From assembly GCA_023443485.1 (NCBI GenBank), contig JAEZUH010000059.1, forward strand, positions 1 through 13,253: a stretch of 13,253 bases of DNA. The letters run 5' to 3'. Source of the DNA: Bacillota bacterium. Its GTDB lineage: Bacteria; Bacillota_I; Bacilli_A; RFN20; CAG-826. Within the stretch, counting starts at the first letter, position 1. Each line of letters opens with the position of its first letter. The notes beneath the pieces were generated by a model. It searched no databases, was not told the origin of the DNA, and saw only the letters and a program-made list of their open reading frames with translations. This document shows positions 1 through 6,874 of the stretch, in pieces. Made by a program: the position numbers and the translations under genes.

Positions 1-668
1 AAATCATTTGTATTAATTTGAACATCAATTTCATCGGCTTCAGGCATCACCAACACTGTGGCGGTCGAGGTATGAATTCTTCCCCCTGCTTCTGTCTTTG
101 GAACACGTTGAACACGATGGGCACCACTTTCAAATTTCATTTTTGAATAAACGTTTTTTCCACTAATTTTAAAGGAGATCAAAGAGAAGCCACCAGCTTC
201 TGATGGACTTTCATCTAACATTTTAATTTTCCAATTTTGCGATTCTGCATACCTGGTATACATTCTGAAAAGATCGCCAGCAAAAATGTTGGCTTCGTCT
301 CCACCAACTGCTCCGCGAATTTCAACAATAATGTCTTTCTCATCGTTAGGATCTTTCGGAAGTAATAGTTCTTTTAATTGTTCTTCAATATCTAAAAGCA
401 AAGTTTCAAGGTGTTTTACTTCTTCTTTTCCCATTGTGGAAATATCGATGTCGGCATCGTGAACCATTTCATTTGCATCATCAATATCTGCAAGAGTTTT
501 TTTGTATTGTAAAAAAGCATTAACTTGAGGATCTAATACTGCTCTTTCTTTAGAAATTTCCCGAAAATGAGTGATATCACGAACCACTTTTTCATCCATT
601 AATTCCTCATCAATTTCTTTGAGCCGCTTTTCAGCAGACTCGAGACGTTGATACATGCTTTTTTCCAT
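1..668 (-). CDS. prfA: Peptide chain release factor 1 (RF1), 3' part missing
   Basis: RF1 recognises UAA and UAG stop codons in the ribosomal A site and triggers release of the finished protein. About 222 codons are visible. The N-terminal helical domain (starting MEKSMYQRLESAEKR) is followed by the core with VEIRGAVGGDEANIFAGDLF and then RVPKTEAGGRIHTSTATV. The PxT tripeptide (here PKT) is the RF1-type stop-codon reader; RF2 would have SPF. The reading frame runs off the window at about the point where IDVQINTND should lead into the catalytic GGQ loop, so the active site is not seen. The start at 668 is preferred because GTGAGG (675-680) lies six bases upstream; an internal ATG four codons later is less well placed. 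It is divergent from dnaX. The truncation is only the window edge. Identity is very secure from sequence motifs. Confidence 0.97.
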   Translation of the reverse strand, partial: MEKSMYQRLESAEKRLKEIDEELMDEKVVRDITHFREISKERAVLDPQVNAFLQYKKTLADIDDANEMVHDADIDISTMGKEEVKHLETLLLDIEEQLKELLLPKDPNDEKDIIVEIRGAVGGDEANIFAGDLFRMYTRYAESQNWKIKMLDESPSEAGGFSLISFKISGKNVYSKMKFESGAHRVQRVPKTEAGGRIHTSTATVLVMPEADEIDVQINTND

Positions 669-694
669 AAAAAACCTCACTTTTGGCGATATGT

Positions 695-703
695 ATTTTA
701 TCA
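695..703 (-). promoter_or_regulatory. Candidate extended -10 promoter for prfA
   Basis: On the minus strand TGATAAAAT is an extended -10 element (TG-n-TAAAAT). It would start transcription around 688, leaving a leader of about 20 bases that contains the GTGAGG ribosome-binding site. No good -35 box is seen at the right distance, which is tolerable for an extended -10 promoter. Assigned by pattern only. Confidence 0.4.
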
Positions 704-781
704 TATAGTCAAATAAAGAGAAAGGCTCAATTGGTTTATTTAATATTCATATTAAGGCTTTTATAACTAGTCCTTTTTGTG

Positions 782-787
782 TATAAT
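782..787 (+). promoter_or_regulatory. Candidate -10 box for the dnaX operon
   Basis: A perfect TATAAT lies 18 bases upstream of the dnaX ATG, preceded by TGTG. The -35 region (around 759-764, TTTTAT) is poor. Transcription would begin near 794, giving a leader of only about 12 bases. There is no Shine-Dalgarno sequence between this box and the ATG. The 137-bp gap between prfA and dnaX holds nothing else that I can recognise. In Bacillus the signal-recognition-particle RNA gene lies upstream of dnaX; there is no room for it in this gap. Confidence 0.45.
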
Positions 788-805
788 TTGATATGGTAAC
801 TAATT

Positions 806-2518
806 ATGGCTTATAAAGCACTTTACAGAAAATATCGACCGAACACATTTGATGAGGTCGCTGGTCAGCAACATATTGTTAAAACAATCAAGAACGCTCT
901 TGCAACAGGAAAAATTGCTCATGCGTATCTTTTCGCCGGACCTCGCGGTACAGGAAAAACTACGATGGCAAAGCTTCTCGCGAAGGCACTAAATTGCGAT
1001 GAAGGTCTAGGAAAACAATGCAATGAATGTAAAAATTGCGTCGCAATAAACGAGGGTACCCATCCAGATGTTTTAGAAATTGATGCTGCAAGTAACAATG
1101 GCGTTGATGAAGTGCGTGATTTAATTGATAAAGTCAAATACAGCACTATTTTAGGAAAATACAAAGTCTATATCATTGATGAAGTCCATATGATGACTAC
1201 CGGAGCGTTTAATGCCTTGCTAAAAACTTTAGAAGAACCACCAGAACATGTGATTTTCATTTTAGCTACTACAGAACCTCATAAAATATTGCCAACTATT
1301 CTTTCTCGCTGTCAGAGATATGATTTTTCAAAAGTAAGCGATGATGATATTCGAAGCAGATTAAAAGATATACTTGAAAAAGAAAACATCGTTTATAACG
1401 AAGCTGCTATTAATTTAATCATTATGCTATCTGAAGGAGGGATGAGAGACGCTCTCTCAATCCTCGATCAAGTTTTAGCCTATTCAAGTAACCGCTTGAT
1501 CGAAGATGATGTTTTGGATATTTTTGCTCTCGAATCAACAGCTGAAAAAGTTGAACTATTAACCTCAATTGGCAACGGCGACTTTACTGATGTATTAGAT
1601 AGATTAAAATCTTATGTTTCTAGAGGAACTGATATTAAAAGATTAACTGATGATTTATTGGTCCTTTTAAAAGATGTGCTAATTTATAGAGCAACGAACC
1701 GTTTTGATTTTGTGGAGCAACTTGCCAAGAAAGACATATTGGCTCTTTCTAATATTTTCGATGAAAAAAAGACCATTGAAATGATTGATATACTAATGAA
1801 TGCTTTAAAGGATTATAAAAACGTTACTTCTATCACTCCAATTTTTGAAGTTATGTTATTAAAACTGGCCTCACTAAAATTCGAAAAAAGGGAGGACCTT
1901 ACTGGAATAGAAGAAGTACCAGTATTAGAGGTTAAGGAACAAAAAGTCATTAAAAAAGATGCAGAAATGGTTCCAAATACCCCAAAAAATGAAACCGCTG
2001 TAAAAGAAAAGAATGAAATTAATAAACAAGAAATCGTTGAAGAAATCCCTTTTTCATTCTCATCTGTTGTATTGAGTGATGACACCCTCATTTTGAAAAA
2101 TACTGAACATGAGGAAAGTTATTCTATTGACGATAACATGATGATCAAAATAATGGCGACAAGCAAAAAAGAGATTAAAACAGCTCTGCTTGACAATTGG
2201 AAGAAGATTAAGCAATTGAATGGTCACCCAATATTGGATAAAGCTTCTATGCTTCTTATTGATGGTCACCCTTTAGTGGCTGGAAACAAAATTCTAATTT
2301 TAGAATACCCTCTCGATAAGTCAGTAACAAAAGTTAACACACAAATAAATCAAAAAGACATGCAAAATGTAATTTCCAACATGTTTGGTAGAAAAATGTT
2401 TGTTTATGCTGTTTCGCGTAGGGAATCGATCCGACTTCAAAAGATGTATATGGATTTAGTCCAAGTGAACAAACTCCCCAAAGTAAGCGATATCAGCCTT
2501 GAATTTAAAGGAGAATAA
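806..2518 (+). CDS. dnaX: DNA polymerase III subunit tau (clamp loader, DnaX)
   Basis: ATPase subunit of the clamp loader that opens and places the sliding clamp on primed DNA. Tau also ties the loader to the polymerase core and the helicase. The N-terminus MAYKALYRKYRP is the family hallmark and fixes the start. The AAA+ module shows Walker A GPRGTGKT (residues 45-52), a zinc knuckle (Cys64, 72, 75, 78), Walker B IIDEVHMM (about 123-130), the SRC arginine-finger motif (167-169) and sensor II EGGMRDALS. The collar domain ends near residue 365; the rest is a Lys/Glu-rich linker and a divergent C-terminal tau domain. The length of 570 residues is normal for Firmicutes. It is the first gene of the operon and has no obvious Shine-Dalgarno site. 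Two A-runs that could allow a -1 frameshift are discussed in the findings. Confidence 0.98.
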   Translation: MAYKALYRKYRPNTFDEVAGQQHIVKTIKNALATGKIAHAYLFAGPRGTGKTTMAKLLAKALNCDEGLGKQCNECKNCVAINEGTHPDVLEIDAASNNGVDEVRDLIDKVKYSTILGKYKVYIIDEVHMMTTGAFNALLKTLEEPPEHVIFILATTEPHKILPTILSRCQRYDFSKVSDDDIRSRLKDILEKENIVYNEAAINLIIMLSEGGMRDALSILDQVLAYSSNRLIEDDVLDIFALESTAEKVELLTSIGNGDFTDVLDRLKSYVSRGTDIKRLTDDLLVLLKDVLIYRATNRFDFVEQLAKKDILALSNIFDEKKTIEMIDILMNALKDYKNVTSITPIFEVMLLKLASLKFEKREDLTGIEEVPVLEVKEQKVIKKDAEMVPNTPKNETAVKEKNEINKQEIVEEIPFSFSSVVLSDDTLILKNTEHEESYSIDDNMMIKIMATSKKEIKTALLDNWKKIKQLNGHPILDKASMLLIDGHPLVAGNKILILEYPLDKSVTKVNTQINQKDMQNVISNMFGRKMFVYAVSRRESIRLQKMYMDLVQVNKLPKVSDISLEFKGE

Positions 2519-2521
2519 TGT

Positions 2522-2824
2522 ATGAACATGCAACAAATGATGATGCAAGCGCAAAAATTGCAAAGAGAACTCAACAAAGCTATGAGCGAACTTGATGCAA
2601 AGGAATTCACTTTGTCAAAGAGCGGCGCAATCACCATTACTTTACTTGGTTCGCACGAAGTTAAATCTATTGAGATTAAGGAAGATTTTTTAAATTCCGA
2701 AAATAAAGAAATGATTGAAGATTTAATTGTTATAACAATTAATGAAATTATTCAAATGATTGAAACATCTCGTGGGGACATTAACGAAAAAATCACTGGA
2801 AGAAGAACTGGATTGGGAATGTAA
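2522..2824 (+). CDS. ebfC: YbaB/EbfC-family nucleoid-associated protein
   Basis: A small dimeric DNA-binding protein of the YbaB/EbfC family, found between dnaX and recR in many bacteria. It has 100 residues, the usual length. The Met/Gln-rich start (MNMQQMMMQAQKLQREL) opens the first long helix, the central strand has the pattern SKSGAITITLLGSHEVKSIEI, and the C-terminus ends in the family-type TGRRTGLGM. The start at 2522 is supported by AAAGGAG (2508-2513), which sits inside the end of dnaX; the gap between dnaX stop and this start is three bases, so the genes are probably translationally coupled. The family is thought to bind DNA without strong sequence preference; its precise role is unsettled. 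Confidence 0.95.
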   Translation: MNMQQMMMQAQKLQRELNKAMSELDAKEFTLSKSGAITITLLGSHEVKSIEIKEDFLNSENKEMIEDLIVITINEIIQMIETSRGDINEKITGRRTGLGM

Positions 2825-3421
2825 ATGGAAAAATTGAAAGCTTTAGAAAGAATTGAAGATTCACTCGCCAAATTACCAAGTGTAGGTAAAAAATCTGCCG
2901 AAAGAATGGCGTATGCTATGCTTGAAATGGAAGAGGATGATTTAAATGAGTTTTCTGATGCAATTAAAAATCTAAAATCCTCGATTCATGTTTGCCCAAT
3001 ATGTGGAAATTTGACTGAATCATCTCTTTGTGATGTCTGTGGTGACTTATCAAGAGAAAAATCGTTGATGATGGTTGTTTCTTATCCAAAAGATTTGATT
3101 GCTTTCGAAAAAGCAGGCACTTTTCATGGTCTTTATCACATCCTTGGTGGAACAATTTCTATTTCAAAAGGAAAAAACATTGATGACTTATCTATTTCTC
3201 AGCTGATTAGTCGTTTAAAAGATGGAAGTGTTAGTGAAGTCATTATTGCAACCAACCCTACTATTGACGGGGAGACAACAGCTTTGTATTTAGCTAGAGT
3301 TATTGAACCAATGAATATCCGAGTGACTCGTTTAGCTTATGGTTTACCAATGGGGGGCAATCTCGATTATGCTGATTCCCTCACTTTATCAAAGGCCCTT
3401 GAGGGTCGTACAAAATTATAG
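2825..3421 (+). CDS. recR: Recombination mediator protein RecR
   Basis: RecR works with RecO and RecF to load RecA on single-stranded gaps during recombinational repair. It has 198 residues, the normal size. In order: a helix-hairpin-helix region (LAKLPSVGKKSAERMAY, residues 14-30), a four-cysteine zinc finger (Cys57, 60, 69, 72) and a TOPRIM domain (beginning about MMVVSYPKDLIAFEK and including ATNPTIDGETTALYLAR), followed by the C-terminal segment MGGNLDYADSLTLSKALEGR. The start codon follows the ebfC stop directly (TAAATG), with only a weak G-rich site upstream, so translation probably depends on coupling to ebfC. Confidence 0.98.
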   Translation: MEKLKALERIEDSLAKLPSVGKKSAERMAYAMLEMEEDDLNEFSDAIKNLKSSIHVCPICGNLTESSLCDVCGDLSREKSLMMVVSYPKDLIAFEKAGTFHGLYHILGGTISISKGKNIDDLSISQLISRLKDGSVSEVIIATNPTIDGETTALYLARVIEPMNIRVTRLAYGLPMGGNLDYADSLTLSKALEGRTKL

Positions 3422-3432
3422 AGGGGAAATAT

Positions 3433-4053
3433 ATGTTTATCACACTTGAAGGCCCTGAAGGTTCAGGAAAAACTACTGCCGTTGAATTTGCTGTTAACAA
3501 ATTGCTCGAGATGGGCTACGAAATTGTTCGAACACGTGAGCCTGGTGGCACCATTATCAGCGAGCAAATACGAAATGTTATTCTCGACAAAGCAAATACT
3601 GCAATGGATGCGCGAACTGAAGCTCTTTTATACGCAGCTAGCCGTCGACAACACCTTATTGAAAAAATATGGCCTGCTTTAAAAGCGGGAAAAATTGTCA
3701 TTTGTGATCGCTATTTAGACTCCTCGTTAGCTTATCAAGGTGGCGCACGCGAATTAGGAATTGAAGAAGTATTAAAAGTTAATTTATTTGCTACTGAAAA
3801 TACTTGGCCAGATTTAACTTTACTTTTTGATATCGATCCTGCCATCGGATTGTCTCGCATAAGTAGCAATAATCAAAGAGAAGTTAATCGTTTAGATTTA
3901 GAAAAACTTGATTTTCACAAAAAAGTTCGCTCTACATTTTTGAAATTAGCAGAGCAATATCCAGAGAGATATGCCATTATTGATGCTAGTAAATCAAGAG
4001 AAGAAGTAGCTAAAGCTACTCTTGATGCAATTTTATCAAGACTATGCAAATAG
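3433..4053 (+). CDS. tmk: Thymidylate kinase
   Basis: Phosphorylates dTMP to dTDP using ATP, the step needed before dTTP can be made for replication. The P-loop EGPEGSGKTT lies at residues 6-15, the dTMP-binding motif TREPGG at 34-39 and the DRY motif at 92-94, followed by SSLAYQGGAREL. The later lid-like region contains RISSNNQREVNRLDLEK. The length of 206 residues is typical. GAGGGG (3421-3426), six bases before the ATG, gives a good ribosome-binding site; the first G of that run is also the last base of the recR stop. In Bacillus two small genes (yaaQ, yaaR) separate tmk from holB; here tmk overlaps holB directly. Confidence 0.98.
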   Translation: MFITLEGPEGSGKTTAVEFAVNKLLEMGYEIVRTREPGGTIISEQIRNVILDKANTAMDARTEALLYAASRRQHLIEKIWPALKAGKIVICDRYLDSSLAYQGGARELGIEEVLKVNLFATENTWPDLTLLFDIDPAIGLSRISSNNQREVNRLDLEKLDFHKKVRSTFLKLAEQYPERYAIIDASKSREEVAKATLDAILSRLCK

Positions 4054-5036
4054 GTGATTATTTAAAAAAGTATCAGCCAATAATTTACCAAACTTTTGTC
4101 AATTCATTAGAGAGGGATACTCTTTCCCATGCATATTTGTTATCTGGACAACCAGGTACTCCTTTATTCGAAACCGCGAAATATCTTGCAAAAACAATCA
4201 TGTGTGATTCCCCTTCACCTCTTGCTTGCAATAACTGCATAACTTGTTTAAGAATTGAAGATGACAACTACCCCGATTTTATTATTTATGATGGCTCTTC
4301 GCAAACTATCAAAAAAGAAGAAGTGGTTTCAATAGAAACGCAGTTTGATAAGACCGCTTTTGAAAGCAAAGGAATCATGATTTATATTCTTCACTTGGTG
4401 GAAAACATGACTCCTGTCGCCGTTAATTCAATACTCAAGTTTCTCGAAGAACCAGGAAATCGCATTTATGCTTTCTTGACTACCAATAACGAAAGTGGCG
4501 TCTTGCCAACAATTATTTCGCGTTGCCAAGTAATGAGATTAAAATTGGTGGATAGAGGTTTAATCATAAGAGCAACGATTGAAAAAGGTATTAGTCAAGA
4601 TGATGCTGAACTGCTTTCCTATTTCTATAACGATTCTGATTTAATTATTAAATTCTTAAACGACAAAAACGAAGAAAACTCATATCAAGATGCAAAGAAT
4701 GGTTTTGTCTCTCTTTTAGAGGCGCTTGAAAAAGACAAAGGAACGGAAGCAGTTTATATTTGTGAAACAAATATTATCCCCCAAATGAAATCAAAAGAGT
4801 CAACACGTCTTTTTCTTGATATACTAATACAGGCTTTTGAAGACATGATTAGTATCAAACATGGAAAAGAGCCAATCTTGAAAAGTTATAATTCTGCCCT
4901 TTCTTATTTGGCAGAAAAAATGCAAAATATCGAAAATGTTTTGCAAGAAATATTGAAATGTAGAAATCTAATTAACTTAAACGTAAATACATCGTTGTTA
5001 ATCGATCACTTAATATTTCAAATTATTAAGGAGTAA
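4044..5036 (+). CDS. holB: DNA polymerase III subunit delta' (HolB)
   Basis: Non-catalytic AAA+ subunit of the clamp loader that supplies an arginine finger to the neighbouring DnaX subunit. The P-loop is degenerate (SGQPGTPLFET, no GKT/S), as expected for delta'. A zinc knuckle is present (Cys54, 62, 65, 68). The segment ENMTPVAVNSILKFLEEP (120-137) and the SRC motif (159-161, in IISRCQ) identify the family. The length of 330 residues is normal. The start lies inside the end of tmk (10-base overlap) without a strong ribosome-binding site, so translational coupling to tmk is likely. With dnaX at the head of the same operon, two clamp-loader subunits are made from one transcript; HolA is not in the window. 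Confidence 0.95.
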   Translation: MQIGDYLKKYQPIIYQTFVNSLERDTLSHAYLLSGQPGTPLFETAKYLAKTIMCDSPSPLACNNCITCLRIEDDNYPDFIIYDGSSQTIKKEEVVSIETQFDKTAFESKGIMIYILHLVENMTPVAVNSILKFLEEPGNRIYAFLTTNNESGVLPTIISRCQVMRLKLVDRGLIIRATIEKGISQDDAELLSYFYNDSDLIIKFLNDKNEENSYQDAKNGFVSLLEALEKDKGTEAVYICETNIIPQMKSKESTRLFLDILIQAFEDMISIKHGKEPILKSYNSALSYLAEKMQNIENVLQEILKCRNLINLNVNTSLLIDHLIFQIIKE

Positions 5037-5041
5037 ATATT

Positions 5042-5923
5042 ATGGAAAATGAATTTAAAAACGAAAATATAGAAGACGCTTCTCTTTTTGATCACTATGT
5101 AGGCATCCAGTTCTTCTCTACACCGAGAATCTATTTCTTCGGCACAAAAGATTTGCCACTAGCGTTGGGAGATAAGGTTATTGTAGAAACCATCAAAGGC
5201 TTAGAATTAGGCATTGTAGCTACTGAACAAATTGATATTAACAAGTATAGAGCTTCCATCGGTTTAAAACCCATCATAAGAGCCGCAACCGATGTCGACA
5301 TACGTTTAAGTGAGATTAATAAAAGAGATGCTGCTCACGCTTTAGAAATATGCAAAAGTGAGGCTGATAAATTAAATTTACCTATGAATTTGATATCTTG
5401 TGAATTCACACTCGATAAATCAAAGGTTCTTTTTTCCTATTTGGCTGATGAACGGGTCGACTTCAGAGAATTATTGAAAAATTTAGCTTCTCGTCTTCAC
5501 ACAAGAATAGAATTAAGACAAATTGGATCTCGCGATAAAGCCAAGATGGTTGGGGGCATTGGTGTCTGTGGTCTCCCACTTTGTTGCGCGACATTCTTGA
5601 ATGAATTCGATGGCATTTCAATTAGCAGAGCTAAAAACCAAATGTTGGCTATTAATATTCCTAAGTTAAGTGGCCACTGCGGAAAATTATTGTGCTGCTT
5701 AAAATACGAAGATGAGGCTTATTCTGAAGCAAAAAAATTGTATCCAGAACTTGGAAGTAAACTGTTTATCAACAAAGTCGAGTACACCATTACAAATATT
5801 AATGTCATATCCGGAATCGTAAAAATTGAAAATCGCGAAGATGTGAAATTTATGCCTTTTGAAGAATTAAAAAAACAGGCTTACTTTGTGAAAAAGAAGA
5901 TTAGTAGTGATGATAAGAACTAA
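5042..5923 (+). CDS. ricT: PSP1-domain protein RicT (YaaT)
   Basis: Member of the PSP1/YaaT family. In Bacillus subtilis this protein joins RicA and RicF in an Fe-S-containing complex that stimulates RNase Y processing of mRNA and affects sporulation, competence and biofilm formation. Visible hallmarks are the paired cysteine clusters GVCGLPLCC (175-183, Cys176, 181, 182) and GHCGKLLCCLKYE (211-223, Cys213, 218, 219), with the intervening ISRAKNQMLAINIPKLSG. At 293 residues the size is usual. AAGGAG (5028-5033) eight bases before the ATG is a good ribosome-binding site and overlaps the end of holB. The partners RicA and RicF are not in this window. Whether this organism uses the same pathway is inference. 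Confidence 0.92.
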   Translation: MENEFKNENIEDASLFDHYVGIQFFSTPRIYFFGTKDLPLALGDKVIVETIKGLELGIVATEQIDINKYRASIGLKPIIRAATDVDIRLSEINKRDAAHALEICKSEADKLNLPMNLISCEFTLDKSKVLFSYLADERVDFRELLKNLASRLHTRIELRQIGSRDKAKMVGGIGVCGLPLCCATFLNEFDGISISRAKNQMLAINIPKLSGHCGKLLCCLKYEDEAYSEAKKLYPELGSKLFINKVEYTITNINVISGIVKIENREDVKFMPFEELKKQAYFVKKKISSDDKN

Positions 5924-6755
5924 GAGTTTTGACAATACCAGACCAATTTTATATTTAGTTGCTACTCCTATTGGAAATCTTTCTGAAATTTCTGAGCGTG
6001 CTCTTGAAATATTAAGAAACGTAGATTTTGTTGCCGCCGAAGACACGAGAAACGCACGTTCCCTCTTGCTACATTACGACATCAAAAAAGATTATATCTC
6101 CGTTAGAGAGCACAACGAGGTTCAAGCTTCTTCAACTATCGTAAATCTATTAAAAGAGGGCAAAAAAATAGCGTATGTCTCCGATGCTGGTTATCCAGGA
6201 ATCAGCGATCCAGGTGCAATATTAGTAAACAAGGCAATTGAAAATGGGATTAAAGTCTCCACCATTTCAGGTAGTTCGGCATTTTTAAATGCTTTGGTGT
6301 CCTCTGGCTTGCCAACCGATCATTTTTACTTTTTCGGTTTTCTTTCTCCAAGGGAAAAAGAGACAATCGACCAATTGACTAGTCTATATGAAATGAAAGA
6401 TACTCTTATTTTTTATGAGAGCCCCCATCGAATCTTTAAGACTCTACGGATCATGGAAAAAGTATTCGGAAATAGAGAAATTGTCGTTGCTCGTGAACTC
6501 ACCAAGATTAACGAAGAATATATTCGTGGAAAAATAGGAGAAATTATCGATTTAGAGCAAGAAGGTTTGAAGGGCGAGATGGTGATTTTGGTTTCGGGAA
6601 ATCACAATAAAAAAATTGTCGATGATGAGGCTATAAAACAAAGAGTTGGTCTCTTGAATAAAAAGGGTTTATCCACAAAAGATGCAATAGAAATAACTAG
6701 CGAGGAATTTGATGTTAATAAAAATTACATTTATGATCTCGTTCATAAAAAGTAA
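5910..6755 (+). CDS. rsmI: 16S rRNA (cytidine(1402)-2'-O)-methyltransferase RsmI
   Basis: SAM-dependent enzyme that methylates the ribose of C1402 in the decoding centre of 16S rRNA. Tetrapyrrole-methylase fold with LYLVATPIGNLSEIS (residues 15-28), AAEDTR (42-47), the glycine-rich SDAGYPGISDPG (91-102), GSSAFLNALVSSGLP (121-135), FYESPHR and ARELTKINEE. I chose ATG at 5910, giving 281 codons; a GTG at 5907 would add one residue. The gene overlaps the end of ricT by 14 bases, with only a weak AAGAAGA upstream, so coupling to ricT is likely. In Bacillus yabA, yabB and yazA stand between ricT and rsmI; none of them is present here. Confidence 0.96.
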   Translation: MIRTKSFDNTRPILYLVATPIGNLSEISERALEILRNVDFVAAEDTRNARSLLLHYDIKKDYISVREHNEVQASSTIVNLLKEGKKIAYVSDAGYPGISDPGAILVNKAIENGIKVSTISGSSAFLNALVSSGLPTDHFYFFGFLSPREKETIDQLTSLYEMKDTLIFYESPHRIFKTLRIMEKVFGNREIVVARELTKINEEYIRGKIGEIIDLEQEGLKGEMVILVSGNHNKKIVDDEAIKQRVGLLNKKGLSTKDAIEITSEEFDVNKNYIYDLVHKK

Positions 6756-6788
6756 ATTGTTCTGGCAAATAATAGTCTAAATTCGTTC

Positions 6789-6813
6789 TATTTCTTTAAG
6801 AAATACTGTTTTT
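6789..6813 (+). terminator. Weak intrinsic terminator or operator after rsmI
   Basis: A 17-base near-perfect palindrome, TATTTCTT-T-AAGAAATA (6789-6805), is followed by CTG and a short T-run (6809-6813). As RNA it would form about seven mostly A-U pairs with a three-base loop, which is weak. It lies 33 bases after the rsmI stop and just before the typA promoter. It could therefore end the dnaX-rsmI transcript, or serve as a protein-binding palindrome for typA. Confidence 0.4.
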
Positions 6814-6814
6814 C

Positions 6815-6868
6815 TTGCAAATGGGTATACGTTTTTCTATGATAGGAAACGCGTCATTTTAAGGAGGG
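6815..6868 (+). promoter_or_regulatory. Promoter and ribosome-binding site of typA
   Basis: TTGCAA (6815-6820) and TATGAT (6838-6843) are separated by 17 bases and match the -35 and -10 boxes of a housekeeping sigma factor well. Transcription should start near 6850. AAGGAGGG (6861-6868), six bases before the ATG, is close to a perfect anti-16S match. This is the best promoter in the window and suggests that typA is expressed strongly and independently of the upstream operon. Confidence 0.75.
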
Positions 6869-6874
6869 TTTAAA

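Noticed and set aside
669..805. Search for a signal-recognition-particle RNA upstream of dnaX, as in Bacillus
   Set aside because: The gap is only 137 bases, very AT-rich, and shows no GGAA-type tetraloop hairpin.
793..816. Seven-codon ORF (ATG GTA ACT ...) overlapping the dnaX start out of frame, as a leader peptide
   Set aside because: It has no ribosome-binding site and would begin at about the predicted start of transcription; most likely chance.
919..1164. Antisense ORF inside dnaX (and similar antisense frames inside recR, tmk, holB, typA and the kinase)
   Set aside because: Each is fully inside a well supported gene on the other strand, without its own ribosome-binding site or recognisable protein features.
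3446..3682. Alternative-frame ORF within tmk
   Set aside because: It overlaps the conserved P-loop and dTMP-binding coding region of tmk in another frame and has no protein hallmarks.
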